From a virus: a DNA stretch of 53,879 bases. Of the stretch, positions 13,101 through 19,571 are shown in pieces. The position numbers were made by a program, and so were the translations under genes. Under the pieces are notes generated by a model. The model saw only the letters and a program-made list of their open reading frames with translations, did not search any database and was not told where the DNA came from. Positions within the stretch are counted from its first letter, which is position 1. Every line of letters begins with the position of its first letter. The DNA lies in IMG/VR virus record IMGVR_UViG_3300046804_003980, positions 1-53,879 of that record, one strand, 5' to 3'.

Positions 13101-13872
13101 TTATTTGCTCCATTCTGTAATCAGGGACATGTTCGGAATCCAAATATATCTTATGGGTCTGACATTCTTTGACACAATCAAGGTCTGCCTCGCCCAAATA
13201 ATTACAAGATGAGCAAATCTCACCACAATCATTGTCGCAGTATTCTAGTGTATTTAATTCATCACAATCTCTACACTTATTATCATACTCTTCAATCTCT
13301 GTTACATTTCCACGGAGAATCTCATACTCCCCACCCCAACCTGTCTCCTCCTCAAAACTTAAAGTAAGTAAAGAATTAGGAACAAGATTAGATAGTTTAG
13401 TTAGAACTGTGACAGCAGGAGACCATGCTGTATTATATTTATATACAACCCAGTTATCTTCACCCTCAGATTTATATTCAATTAGTTCTGTTTCAGGATA
13501 TTCATCTCCGTCATGAACAGCAACATCCCATTTGGTTCCCCAGTTAGATGTATTCCAGTTATACCAATCGTGTTGAGTTTTAGCAAACTCTACTTCCTTA
13601 GCAAACCAGTCAGGAGAATTTATGTCAATTCCAAGACGTGCAGGTTGCTTGACATATTCATCCATTGTAATACCGTCCTCTATTGGAGAATGCACATTCC
13701 AAAATGCAAAAACAGGGGCGGAATAAGTAGTCCATGATTGTTCCATTTCACCAGTCTTAGAATTCCAACTATCATGTAATACCTTGAATGGCTTATTTAA
13801 TCTATCTTTAATCATATCTATTTCTTGCTTTGGACCTTGAATTGTCAAGGTGTTATATACCCAGTTTGGCAT
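13093..13872 (-). CDS. Api92-like (DUF1281-type) phage protein
   Basis: 259 residues. The N-terminus MPNWVYNTLTIQGPKQEID is the hallmark of the Api92-like ferredoxin-fold family, which also has the later FAFWNVHSP and WYNWNTSNWGTKWD blocks seen here. An extra C-terminal Cys-rich region (CRDCDE ... CDNDCGEICSSCNYL ... CVKEC) probably binds zinc. The family is widespread in phages and plasmids but its role is unknown. Leader has the CCGAAAGGA ribosome site. Confidence 0.85.
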   Translation of the reverse strand: MPNWVYNTLTIQGPKQEIDMIKDRLNKPFKVLHDSWNSKTGEMEQSWTTYSAPVFAFWNVHSPIEDGITMDEYVKQPARLGIDINSPDWFAKEVEFAKTQHDWYNWNTSNWGTKWDVAVHDGDEYPETELIEYKSEGEDNWVVYKYNTAWSPAVTVLTKLSNLVPNSLLTLSFEEETGWGGEYEILRGNVTEIEEYDNKCRDCDELNTLEYCDNDCGEICSSCNYLGEADLDCVKECQTHKIYLDSEHVPDYRMEQING

Positions 13873-13886
13873 TATATTCCTTTCGG

Positions 13887-14069
13887 TTAGAGAGCCCCAA
13901 TTATAGCATCATACTCTGACACTTTTACTGCTTTACCACCACATGGGCATGTGATATTTATCATATATATAGGTGATACCTCGGAAATATCCATAGTATA
14001 TTCCATAGATGCATCACAGTTTGGACATACATATTCATATACCCACCAGTTACCATTTAAAGTTTGCAT
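13887..14069 (-). CDS. Free-standing zinc-ribbon protein, leaderless
   Basis: 60 residues with CPNC (C15, C18) and CPCG (C41, C43): a compact zinc ribbon, paralogous to the first 57 residues at 12232-12876. The promoter -10 ends six bases before the ATG, so the mRNA is predicted leaderless; there is no ribosome site. The last codons (EYDAIIGAL) contain the -10 of the next promoter and an earlier stretch (YMINITC) contains its CRP-like palindrome, so the gene also acts as the regulatory region of the Api92-like gene. Confidence 0.75.
   Translation of the reverse strand: MQTLNGNWWVYEYVCPNCDASMEYTMDISEVSPIYMINITCPCGGKAVKVSEYDAIIGAL
13900..13965 (-). promoter_or_regulatory. Promoter for the Api92-like operon with CRP-like palindrome
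   Basis: TGCTATAAT at 13908-13900 with GTGTCAG in the spacer. TGTGA-TATTTA-TCATA (13950-13965, one mismatch) is centred 57.5 bp from the -10 edge. Both lie inside the zinc-ribbon gene 13887-14069. Confidence 0.65.
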
Positions 14070-14075
14070 TGCGGA

Positions 14076-14173
14076 ATTATAGCATTCGTAAAGGGATCAT
14101 GTCAACTCTTCTTAATCGTAAATATGGGACAAATTGGACATTTCTTAATGTTCTTAATGTGATTTTTATCACA
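14076..14173 (-). promoter_or_regulatory. Promoter of the leaderless zinc-ribbon gene with CRP-like palindrome
   Basis: -35 TTGACA (14105-14100), 18-bp spacer, TGC-TATAAT (14081-14076). The perfect palindrome TGTGA-TTTTTA-TCACA is at 14158-14173, centre 89.5 bp from the -10 edge, which is three helical turns further than the commonest offset. Confidence 0.75.
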
Positions 14174-14185
14174 GTATCGGCCACA

Positions 14186-14284
14186 CTATTTACATTTTTT
14201 TAAATGATTATTTAAAGTTTCAAATGCAAATCCACTTCGGACTTGTATCTCAGCTTTACACTTTGGACAAATAACTATTTTCAT
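14186..14284 (-). CDS. 32-residue Cys/His zinc-finger miniprotein
   Basis: CPKC (C6, C9) and HLKKC (H28, C32) make a CCHC finger filling nearly the whole protein. The ATG is five bases downstream of the tRNA-Asp 3' end, so both are probably on one leftward transcript and the mRNA is released by tRNA processing. No ribosome site is evident. Unknown role. Confidence 0.5.
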   Translation of the reverse strand: MKIVICPKCKAEIQVRSGFAFETLNNHLKKCK

Positions 14285-14288
14285 TTTG

Positions 14289-14362
14289 CGATTCGGACGG
14301 GACTTGAACCCGCAACCTCCACCGTGACAGGGTGGCGATCTAACCAATTGATCTACCGAACC
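14289..14362 (-). tRNA. tRNA-Asp (GTC)
   Basis: A full cloverleaf on the minus strand: 7-bp acceptor stem (GGTTCGG with CCGAATC, one G-U), D arm with GGTTAGA, anticodon stem CCACC/GGTGG around loop CTGTCAC (anticodon GTC), and T arm GCGGG-TTCAAGT-CCCGT. The discriminator is G and CCA is not encoded. It lies between the DUF932-like gene and the zinc-finger miniprotein. It may compensate for codon demand in the many Asp-rich phage proteins (GAT/GAC). Confidence 0.95.
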
Positions 14363-14367
14363 AAGTG

Positions 14368-14388
14368 GAGCAGTTTTACATCATGCTC
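14368..14388 (-). repeat. 3' stem-loop element, copy A
   Basis: GAGCA pairs with TGCTC around a loop containing GTAAAAC on the minus strand, 12 bases after the stop of the DUF932-like gene. Closely related copies are at 15774-15794 and 16011-16035. Confidence 0.6.
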
Positions 14389-14399
14389 AGGATTTTTCT

Positions 14400-15431
14400 T
14401 TACGCTGTTAGCGCAAGAACTTTTTTCACAATAGAATTTTTTTCTGCTGTGATAACAGGGTCAAAGCCACTAGCGGAATAAATAAGCGATTCGCCATTTG
14501 CTTTTCGTGCTGTGCGATAATAATCTAAACGCTCAGTTAGGGCATTTACTACACCCCACGCTGTGCCTTTGATATTAGCGTTAGTTTCTGAATTATGATA
14601 AAGGTCATCAAGCAGAACAACTTTGTTTTCCCACTTAGTAAGTGAACCTTTCTTATCATGCTCAGGCTTTGGATATAGCGTGTTGATAATCTCAGAGAAT
14701 TTCTTATCTGTGACTTCACGCTGGAATAACAATTCTGCTTGCTTGCTAAATTCATCAAAGTAAGCAACAGATAGATTCAAGGCTTCACGAGCCTGTGCAA
14801 TTTTGCCATCAACTGTCTGCGTATGGCGAATCTTGAAAGATTGCTTTGCAGATTTCATAGCAAAGTTAAGAGTATTTTGGCAACGAACACGAACAGGCGT
14901 GATTGCTGCTTGAACAGCAACAGAACCATCATGGCTAGTATAAACAACTAGATATAGATTGGTTTTGTCGTTAGCACCCTTTGGGTCAAGAACGAGAGTA
15001 GATGGAACATTCCATGTGCCAAATACAACACGACCATTTTTGAAAGACCCTGCTGAATCAACAGTGACATCAGGATTTGAATCGTGGAGATTTTCTGCGA
15101 AAGCAAATAAATCTTCATTTTGAACTTCTTTGTAGCGTGAACCTACAACAGAAAGAACATCTGTGTTGCCCGCTTCAAACGGATTGTCACGAACAACAAG
15201 GAAAGATTCGGTTAAGAAATTGTGATTTGGTGCTAACTCAGAAACAGGCTCTAAGCGAACATTCCAATTCGAGAGATGAGCAGAATCCATAATTTGTTTA
15301 ATTGTAGGTTGCTCCTCATCTGTATTCCAAACATGATTAGCAGCAGAGTGCCAAGCAGGATTTGAGCGGGAATCAACAAGGGTGAAAGTCACAGATTTAT
15401 CTGCGATTTCTTTTGCGTGTGCAAGTGTCAT
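14400..15431 (-). CDS. DUF932-like phage/plasmid protein
   Basis: 343 residues. SVVGSRYKEVQNEDLFAFAENL, GRVVFGTWNVP, YLVVYTSHDGSVAVQAAITPVRVRCQNTLNFAM follow the order of conserved blocks in DUF932 (TIGR03299, phage/plasmid-like protein). Length fits the family (300-370). Members are often in mobile elements near replication functions, but no activity is established. It has its own promoter and an AAAGAAAGG ribosome site. Confidence 0.9.
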   Translation of the reverse strand: MTLAHAKEIADKSVTFTLVDSRSNPAWHSAANHVWNTDEEQPTIKQIMDSAHLSNWNVRLEPVSELAPNHNFLTESFLVVRDNPFEAGNTDVLSVVGSRYKEVQNEDLFAFAENLHDSNPDVTVDSAGSFKNGRVVFGTWNVPSTLVLDPKGANDKTNLYLVVYTSHDGSVAVQAAITPVRVRCQNTLNFAMKSAKQSFKIRHTQTVDGKIAQAREALNLSVAYFDEFSKQAELLFQREVTDKKFSEIINTLYPKPEHDKKGSLTKWENKVVLLDDLYHNSETNANIKGTAWGVVNALTERLDYYRTARKANGESLIYSASGFDPVITAEKNSIVKKVLALTA

Positions 15432-15458
15432 TTTTTACCTTTCTTTAGACGAACCCCA

Positions 15459-15488
15459 AGTATAACAGATTGGTTTAGCATTTGTCAA
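15459..15488 (-). promoter_or_regulatory. Promoter of the DUF932-like gene
   Basis: -35 TTGACA (15488-15483) and -10 TATACT (15464-15459), 18-bp spacer. A perfect TGTGA-N6-TCACA also occurs at 15556-15571 inside the neighbouring small gene, but it is out of helical phase with this -10. Confidence 0.65.
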
Positions 15489-15498
15489 TAGTATCTCA

Positions 15499-15597
15499 CT
15501 ATTTGATACGAAGAGTTTTATAAAATACCCATAAACCCACGCCTAGAATTGCTGGTGTGAGCAAAATCACAAACGGTGCTAAAAGTACAGTTTCCAT
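15499..15597 (-). CDS. 32-residue membrane miniprotein, nearly leaderless
   Basis: METVLLAPFVILLTPAILGV and GLWVFYKTLRIK form one membrane span with a basic tail. The -10 TAAAAT ends eight bases before the ATG, so the mRNA is predicted to have a leader of one or two bases. Function unknown. Confidence 0.5.
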   Translation of the reverse strand: METVLLAPFVILLTPAILGVGLWVFYKTLRIK

Positions 15598-15605
15598 AAC
15601 CCCCT

Positions 15606-15661
15606 ATTTTATCGTAAGTCCATGGGTTTTGTCAAGCTTTCTTAATGTGATGTTAATCACA
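15606..15661 (-). promoter_or_regulatory. Promoter with CRP-like palindrome for the membrane miniprotein
   Basis: -35 TTGACA (15635-15630), 18-bp spacer, -10 TAAAAT (15611-15606). The perfect palindrome TGTGA-TGTTAA-TCACA is at 15646-15661, centre 47.5 bp from the -10 edge. Confidence 0.7.
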
Positions 15662-15773
15662 CGGGTCGGCCCGTCTCACAATATGGAATAGCGTCGTGGG
15701 CTACGAATTTAATTCCAGCTATTGCTGCACGATCTTATCGGTTATCACTCCTGGCTATTTATTTAATTGTGTG
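15662..15773. other. Non-coding interval
   Basis: No convincing gene is seen on either strand. It contains a short palindrome GGGTCGGCCC (15663-15672) next to the CRP-like site and is otherwise unremarkable. Confidence 0.4.
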
Positions 15774-15794
15774 AAGCAGTTTTATAACTTGCTT
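15774..15794 (-). repeat. 3' stem-loop element, copy C
   Basis: AAGCA/TGCTT stem with loop containing ATAAAAC on the minus strand, 12 bases after the stop of the gene at 15807-15974. The stem bases differ from copies A and B in a compensating way (A-T instead of G-C), which supports base pairing. Confidence 0.6.
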
Positions 15795-15806
15795 AGGTTA
15801 ATTTGT

Positions 15807-15974
15807 TTAGTAAGTTTTTACCATAGCAAAACGAGTTTGATTATTTGCTAGGCGCAACATAACACGAGTTACATTGTTACGAACAGGTGTAAATTTTTCA
15901 ATACGACCTGTTACTCCAGCATTTGATGTTGTGAATAAATCACCGATTTGGTAAGTGTATCCGCCAAGTGTCAT
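15807..15974 (-). CDS. Small beta-rich protein, paralog 1 (YQIGDLFTTS)
   Basis: 55 residues, starting MTLGGYTYQIGDLFTTSNAGVTGRIEKF. It is paralogous to the 53-residue protein at 16569-16730 (YQVGDLFTTSKSKVTGTIKEI), which confirms the frame and start. The pattern (short strands, V-T-G turn, alternating hydrophobics) suggests an SH3-like barrel or KOW-like fold; no known family is named. Leader carries AACCCGAA and AGAAAGG. Confidence 0.72.
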   Translation of the reverse strand: MTLGGYTYQIGDLFTTSNAGVTGRIEKFTPVRNNVTRVMLRLANNQTRFAMVKTY

Positions 15975-16010
15975 TTTTATTTTTGCCTTTCTATTCGGGT
16001 TTAGTTAGGG

Positions 16011-16035
16011 TGAGCAGTTTATTATGACTTGCTCA
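16011..16035 (-). repeat. 3' stem-loop element, copy B
   Basis: TGAGCA/TGCTCA stem with loop containing AATAAAC on the minus strand, between the gene ending at 16058 and the start at 15974. It lies 22 bases after the stop. Confidence 0.6.
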
Positions 16036-16057
16036 GGTCAGTTTCCCGATTTAGGAA

Positions 16058-16483
16058 TTATAGATAACGAGCAACAGCATTGTAAGTAGAAGTTGAAACT
16101 ACTTCCTCATCTGTCATTTTCAGAATACGAATTGCGTTAGACAATTCCTCTTTCATCTCGTTGTATGTGTGTTGATGAAGTTGCTCAAAATCTCTCTGTG
16201 GTTCAACAGGGAAATCTGCTTCATTACAGGTTAGGTCAAAATCTACATTGAGAGTTTTGTTCCATGAGCGATAGTTGGTGCGGAAGTTCTCTGCTTTTGC
16301 TATGTTAGCAACAGCAAACTTACCTACTTCTTTGCGCCACTTCTCAACAGATTTTTGATACTTTGCTTCATTTTCAGATTGGTTTTCCCAATCCTTTTCT
16401 AACTTAGCAAGGCGAGTTTCAAGTGCCTTGATGATTTTAGGGGTAGCGATTTTTACGCTAATTGCTTTTTGGTTTCTAGCCAT
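16058..16483 (-). CDS. Coiled-coil hypothetical protein
   Basis: 141 residues, Lys/Glu-rich with a long coiled coil (about 17-65) and a second helical part near the end. Leader has the block-typical AACCCGAAAGGA ribosome site. Located between the two paralogous 55-residue genes, with one of the 3' stem-loops behind it. Not recognised. Confidence 0.72.
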   Translation of the reverse strand: MARNQKAISVKIATPKIIKALETRLAKLEKDWENQSENEAKYQKSVEKWRKEVGKFAVANIAKAENFRTNYRSWNKTLNVDFDLTCNEADFPVEPQRDFEQLHQHTYNEMKEELSNAIRILKMTDEEVVSTSTYNAVARYL

Positions 16484-16521
16484 TTGTTTTGTTTCCTTTC
16501 GGGTTAGGGTTTGAGAGAGTT

Positions 16522-16553
16522 ATTATAGCAGGGGGGTCAGACATTGACCCCCC
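16522..16553 (-). promoter_or_regulatory. Promoter enclosed in a 9-bp inverted repeat
   Basis: GGGGGGTCA (16531-16539) pairs perfectly with TGACCCCCC (16545-16553). TGC-TATAAT (16530-16522) follows directly. The repeat includes the ATGTC spacer motif and could be both a terminator hairpin for the gene ending at 16569 and an operator for the promoter of the coiled-coil gene. Confidence 0.6.
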
Positions 16554-16568
16554 TGTATTATTATTTAG

Positions 16569-16730
16569 TTATGCCTTGAAAGTAGTCCAGCGAGTATCGC
16601 CATTTACTTCAAGTTTCACACGCACCGAGCCAGATGCGTTCGGAACAATCTCCTTGATAGTTCCTGTGACCTTTGACTTGCTAGTAGTGAATAAATCTCC
16701 TACTTGATAAGTTTTGCCATTTGCGGTCAT
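16569..16730 (-). CDS. Small beta-rich protein, paralog 2 (YQVGDLFTTS)
   Basis: 53 residues: MTANGKTYQVGDLFTTSKSKVTGTIKEIVP then a Ser/Val-rich second half. Paralog of 15807-15974. Shorter than routine ORF limits. It has its own promoter with CRP-like palindrome, and a hairpin after its stop. Function unknown. Confidence 0.72.
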   Translation of the reverse strand: MTANGKTYQVGDLFTTSKSKVTGTIKEIVPNASGSVRVKLEVNGDTRWTTFKA

Positions 16731-16761
16731 TTTGCTTCCTTTCTATTTGTTGTTAGGTGGT

Positions 16762-16827
16762 ATTCTAGCATACGAGCCATGTTACTCGCAAGTAGAAATC
16801 GTGTTATTTGGTGTGATTTACATCACA
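16762..16827 (-). promoter_or_regulatory. Promoter with CRP-like palindrome
   Basis: TTGCGA, 18-bp spacer, TGC-TAGAAT (16767-16762). The perfect palindrome TGTGA-TTTACA-TCACA is at 16812-16827, centre 57.5 bp from the -10 edge; it overlaps the stop codon of the gene upstream (16823-16825). Confidence 0.72.
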
Positions 16828-16951
16828 TAAATTCGAACGGGTCTCTATCCTCGAAAATAGACTCAAATAGTGCTAAATCTCCTGTCTCCAGGGCATAGTC
16901 TAAATCTAGTGCCATATTTTCTCTGATCCGCTCTGCTTGCTCATCTATCAT
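16823..16951 (-). CDS. 42-residue acidic hypothetical protein
   Basis: Coupled by ATGA to the gene at 16948-17259. Acidic and helical (LDLDYALETGDLALFESIFEDRD). Its last codons and stop lie in the CRP-like palindrome of the next promoter. Confidence 0.55.
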   Translation of the reverse strand: MIDEQAERIRENMALDLDYALETGDLALFESIFEDRDPFEFM

Positions 16952-17259
16952 TCTGCATCACCGATGCAATCTGAACAATCGCAATACCATGCATGATTAA
17001 CCCATGCATCAAGGTGGTGTCCCTCGACAATAGCATTAGCAGGTGCAGAGTCTTGCCCACGCCATGATACGCCTTCGGGTAGTTTAATTAACTTATCATA
17101 GTCCTCATCATTACATGCTTCAATAGCTTCTATGCAAGGGTCAATCATAGAAAGCGGGACGGGTGGATAGTGATTACTCCTTAATTGTATTGCAATACTA
17201 TCACGCAGAGATACATCTAAATCTCCACTTGCTAATTCGGTTGCTAAATTACTTCCCAC
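16948..17259 (-). CDS. Hypothetical protein with C-terminal Cys/His cluster
   Basis: 103 residues. C-terminal HHLDAWVNHAWYCDCSDC offers several metal ligands. Overlaps both neighbours by 11 and 4 bases. Not recognised. Confidence 0.68.
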   Translation of the reverse strand: MGSNLATELASGDLDVSLRDSIAIQLRSNHYPPVPLSMIDPCIEAIEACNDEDYDKLIKLPEGVSWRGQDSAPANAIVEGHHLDAWVNHAWYCDCSDCIGDAE

Positions 17260-17458
17260 TTACTTCTCCATTTCTATAAAAATTCATTGTGTGCATTTTG
17301 CCATTAGGTTCAAGTAGATTATAGGTTGCATAGTCTTTGGCATCTCCTACATCTACGCATTTTCTAAACGCATCTACGGCAGATAGCGCATCTGAAAATC
17401 TATAACTAGAGTGATAATTTCCGTCATAGTGTGTAGTTATTACATAGTTGTATTCCAT
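17249..17458 (-). CDS. Small hypothetical protein
   Basis: 69 residues, Tyr/Asn-rich (MEYNYVITTHYDGNYHSSYRF), with a central helix. Leader has CGAAAGGA. First gene of the unit 17458-16823. Function unknown. Confidence 0.66.
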   Translation of the reverse strand: MEYNYVITTHYDGNYHSSYRFSDALSAVDAFRKCVDVGDAKDYATYNLLEPNGKMHTMNFYRNGEVSGK

Positions 17459-17481
17459 GATTATCCTTTCGAGAGTAGTTG

Positions 17482-17520
17482 ATTATAGCAGAGGGGACTG
17501 ACATTGGTCAAATCCCCTCT
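17482..17520 (-). promoter_or_regulatory. Promoter enclosed in an 8-bp inverted repeat
   Basis: AGAGGGGA (17490-17497) pairs with TCCCCTCT (17513-17520). Between the arms lie TTGACC (-35) and AATGTCAG; TGC-TATAAT (17490-17482) follows. It is the second promoter of this block wrapped in a hairpin, six bases after the stop of the upstream gene. Confidence 0.6.
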
Positions 17521-17525
17521 GAGCC

Positions 17526-18023
17526 TTACCATGAGGACTGATAATAAAAGGACAAATCCTCAAAATCGGGCAATTCGGTCAATTTGGACAATTGCTTGAT
17601 AGTTGATTTAATTCCATCCCAATAATATTCATCAATATCATATGAACCAAAAAAGAAACCTGCTTGTGGCATTAATTCTTTAGGGTCTTTATGGAATAAG
17701 GCTTGACGGGCGGTAGTTAAAAGTTCCTTTAACTTATCATGAGATACATAGTATTCACCGCAGTCATCCTCGCCATCTTGTACATTTTGTACAAACCAAT
17801 TATGAACAGAATTAACTTTGCGCCAATAAGCAGCATTTACGCTAACACTTACGCCATAAATATCTTTTTCATCTGCTACATGATCTAAACCAGCAGCATT
17901 TACAATATTATTCCATTGTGGGAAAGTAGCAGCAGCATAGTCTATTTCATCTTGTTTATCAAGAATAGACCAATCTATTTTATTTACATATTTACGAGCA
18001 GAGAGATACATATCTAAACCCAT
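17526..18023 (-). CDS. Conserved phage protein of the MGLDMYL type
   Basis: 165 residues. MGLDMYLSARKYV, AYWRKVNSVHNWFVQNVQDGEDDCGEYYVS and GFFFGSYDIDEYYWD form the block pattern of a phage family that is common in tailed phages and has no known function. A buried Cys and many acidic residues are conserved in it. It shares a transcript with the gene starting at 18306. Confidence 0.78.
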   Translation of the reverse strand: MGLDMYLSARKYVNKIDWSILDKQDEIDYAAATFPQWNNIVNAAGLDHVADEKDIYGVSVSVNAAYWRKVNSVHNWFVQNVQDGEDDCGEYYVSHDKLKELLTTARQALFHKDPKELMPQAGFFFGSYDIDEYYWDGIKSTIKQLSKLTELPDFEDLSFYYQSSW

Positions 18024-18027
18024 TTAA

Positions 18028-18306
18028 TTATTCTCCTAACACATCTCTTGAAATTTGGTCAAACATTTCTACTTCCTCGACCATAGCATTAAATTGACTT
18101 TCGGTCATAAGAATAGAAGTAATGCGAGTTGCAACATTGGCAGTTAAAGTGCCTGAGTATTTGAACATAAGAGAAATTAATTCTTCCTCTGATAGATAAT
18201 TTGCAGTTTTAACAATTTCAGCAGCCATAGTCATAACTTCGAAATCTGTCATGGCTTCTTTGCTTGCTTCTGCAATTGCGTGTGCTTGTGCAATTCCACT
18301 TAACAT
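18028..18306 (-). CDS. Helical hypothetical protein
   Basis: 92 residues, all helical by eye, Ala/Glu/Met-rich, no Cys. Leader ends CACCCGAAAGAAAGGAAACCACA before ATG. First gene of the unit 18306-17526. Not recognised. Confidence 0.68.
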   Translation of the reverse strand: MLSGIAQAHAIAEASKEAMTDFEVMTMAAEIVKTANYLSEEELISLMFKYSGTLTANVATRITSILMTESQFNAMVEEVEMFDQISRDVLGE

Positions 18307-18336
18307 TGTGGTTTCCTTTCTTTCGGGTGAGGTGCA

Positions 18337-18421
18337 ATTATACTAAATCCCACCGACATTTTCAATTTGACACGCCGTAATTCTCATAATTTGAGACAAA
18401 AATGTGGTGATAAATATCACA
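18337..18421 (-). promoter_or_regulatory. Promoter with CRP-like palindrome
   Basis: TTGAAA, 17-bp spacer starting ATGTCGG, TATAAT (18342-18337). GGTGA-TAAATA-TCACA (18406-18421, one mismatch) is centred 76.5 bp from the -10 edge. Confidence 0.7.
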
Positions 18422-18452
18422 TTCGTAACGACACGCCCGACTGCGTCGGCCA
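18417..18452. repeat. 36-bp direct repeat with GC-rich hairpin, copy 1
   Basis: Identical over 36 bases to 19890-19925. It runs from the CRP-like half-site TCACA through TTCGTAACGACACG to a CCGAC-TGC-GTCGG stem (18437-18449). A third, diverged copy with the same stem is at 20862-20874. Confidence 0.75.
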
Positions 18453-18501
18453 ATGTCCGTTATGTCCAAATTATTTACGCATAAATTAAAGAATTATGAA
18501 A

Positions 18502-18525
18502 GGGCCTGGTGTCAGATCCAGGCCC
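18502..18525 (-). terminator. Terminator of the 19034-18548 unit
   Basis: GGGCCTGG (18502-18509) and CCAGGCCC (18518-18525) form a perfect 8-bp GC-rich stem with an 8-base loop. Reading leftward, TTTCATAATTCTTTAA follows; the gene upstream stops 22 bases earlier. Confidence 0.8.
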
Positions 18526-18547
18526 CTTCTCTCTCTCACCCGTTACA

Positions 18548-18745
18548 TTAAAAATCTACGGGCACATCTATATTTAAATCCTGGAATGCTAACATAGCAT
18601 AAACCTGAATCTCTTCTTCTGTTGCTTCGGACCAATCTACGTAGTTCATGAAATCCATTTGATTTTGTACACGCAGCGCAATTTCATCTGAAACACCAAG
18701 CTTGTCAGCAATCATGTATGTAAAAATATTTCCGCCTTTAATCAC
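18548..18745 (-). CDS. Small acidic hypothetical protein
   Basis: 65 residues, acidic, helical (DEIALRVQNQMDFMNYVDWSE). Starts one base after the upstream stop. Not recognised. Confidence 0.65.
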   Translation of the reverse strand: MIKGGNIFTYMIADKLGVSDEIALRVQNQMDFMNYVDWSEATEEEIQVYAMLAFQDLNIDVPVDF

Positions 18746-18746
18746 A

Positions 18747-19034
18747 TTACACCGCCAATTCTAAAATTGCACTAGTGCCACCGTGATTAATTTCTGCTAA
18801 TTTGCTAATGATATCTGCACGAGACATTGATTTAAGGTCAGAGAAATATTCACGAATGCATGCAACATTCATTTGAGCAAATGTTTCTGCAGGCACAAGC
18901 ATTAAACGCATATGGAATTCTGAGCCTTGGCGAATTTTTGAATTAAACTGTACACCGTCAACACTGAATGGATGACAATCCCATTCCGCTGTAGTAGTAT
19001 CGGGAGCGATATATTCTGTATTTTTATTTTTCAT
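18747..19034 (-). CDS. Hypothetical protein
   Basis: 95 residues, mixed alpha/beta. Leader with CTAACCCGAAAGAAG before ATG. First gene of the unit. Family not recognised. Confidence 0.68.
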   Translation of the reverse strand: MKNKNTEYIAPDTTTAEWDCHPFSVDGVQFNSKIRQGSEFHMRLMLVPAETFAQMNVACIREYFSDLKSMSRADIISKLAEINHGGTSAILELAV

Positions 19035-19063
19035 TTTTTCTTCTTTCGGGTTAGAGTTGGTTA

Positions 19064-19093
19064 ATTATATACTGGTGAGCAGGTCTTTGTCAA
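19064..19093 (-). promoter_or_regulatory. Leftward promoter of 19034-18548
   Basis: -35 TTGACA (19093-19088), 18-bp spacer, TATAAT (19069-19064). This promoter has neither the spacer motif nor a CRP-like palindrome, so it may be constitutive relative to the others. It overlaps the stop of the gene 19096-19269. Confidence 0.7.
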
Positions 19094-19095
19094 GT

Positions 19096-19269
19096 TTAGT
19101 TACAAGGACCAAACTCATCCCAAGCAAAATATTCATTTTCTTGACCAATGCAATCGCAAGCCAATCTTTCGACATTACCTTGCATGTCAAGAATTACGAA
19201 ACCTGCGCCCTCGCAATCATTACAAGGAACGCCAACGATTTCTGCAATTTCATCAAACGGAGTTTTCAT
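19096..19269 (-). CDS. DnaJ-type CxxCxGxG zinc miniprotein, paralog 1
   Basis: 57 residues with CNDCEGAGFV and CDC, the half-zinc-centre pattern also seen in DnaJ. Paralog of the 40-residue protein at 19567-19689 (CSDCKGSGIV ... CDC). AGGAGAATAAT precedes the ATG. Not on routine gene lists because of size. Confidence 0.62.
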   Translation of the reverse strand: MKTPFDEIAEIVGVPCNDCEGAGFVILDMQGNVERLACDCIGQENEYFAWDEFGPCN

Positions 19270-19273
19270 TTTA

Positions 19274-19480
19274 TTATTCTCCTGTGCTAACTGCTAAAGT
19301 TCGCCAAACTTTTTTGATACCATGAGTAGGGCGAATTTCTACGAGATAACTCTCGCAATTCTCACCATACCAAACGGCACGATTATCTTTTTCCGCATGA
19401 GTAATTTCACCCTCTACGGAACGGGAACGATAGAATTTTCCTACAAGTAGGCTTTCAATTGAGTAGATATTTGCTGACAT
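19274..19480 (-). CDS. Small protein, paralog 1 (SANIYSIESLLVGKFYRSRSVEGE)
   Basis: 68 residues from ATG 19480. A longer frame reaches 19540, but that would put the promoter (19505-19510) inside the gene; the 65-residue paralog at 21782-21979 begins MSANLYSIEGLLVGKLYRSRSVEGE, which fixes the start. AGAGGTAAAA is the ribosome site. Predicted beta-rich fold, function unknown. Confidence 0.78.
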   Translation of the reverse strand: MSANIYSIESLLVGKFYRSRSVEGEITHAEKDNRAVWYGENCESYLVEIRPTHGIKKVWRTLAVSTGE

Positions 19481-19504
19481 TTTTACCTCTTTCTTTGTGT
19501 CGCT

Positions 19505-19571
19505 ATTATAGCAAACGGGTCTGACATTTTCAAGCGACACGCCGTAGCGTGTCAGTGTGATTTATATCACA
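19505..19571 (-). promoter_or_regulatory. Promoter with perfect CRP-like palindrome
   Basis: TTGAAA, 17-bp spacer starting ATGTCAG, TGC-TATAAT (19510-19505). The palindrome TGTGA-TTTATA-TCACA (19556-19571) is a perfect CRP/GlxR-type site, centre 58.5 bp from the -10 edge. A further GACACGC-CGTA-GCGTGTC inverted repeat lies between them. Confidence 0.82.

Noticed and set aside
15556-15571. A thirteenth perfect TGTGA-N6-TCACA
   Set aside because: It lies inside the membrane miniprotein gene and is out of helical phase with the -10 at 15459 (104.5 bp); not counted with the others.
19481-19540. N-terminal extension of the gene 19274-19480
   Set aside because: A promoter lies inside it and the paralog starts at the equivalent of 19480.
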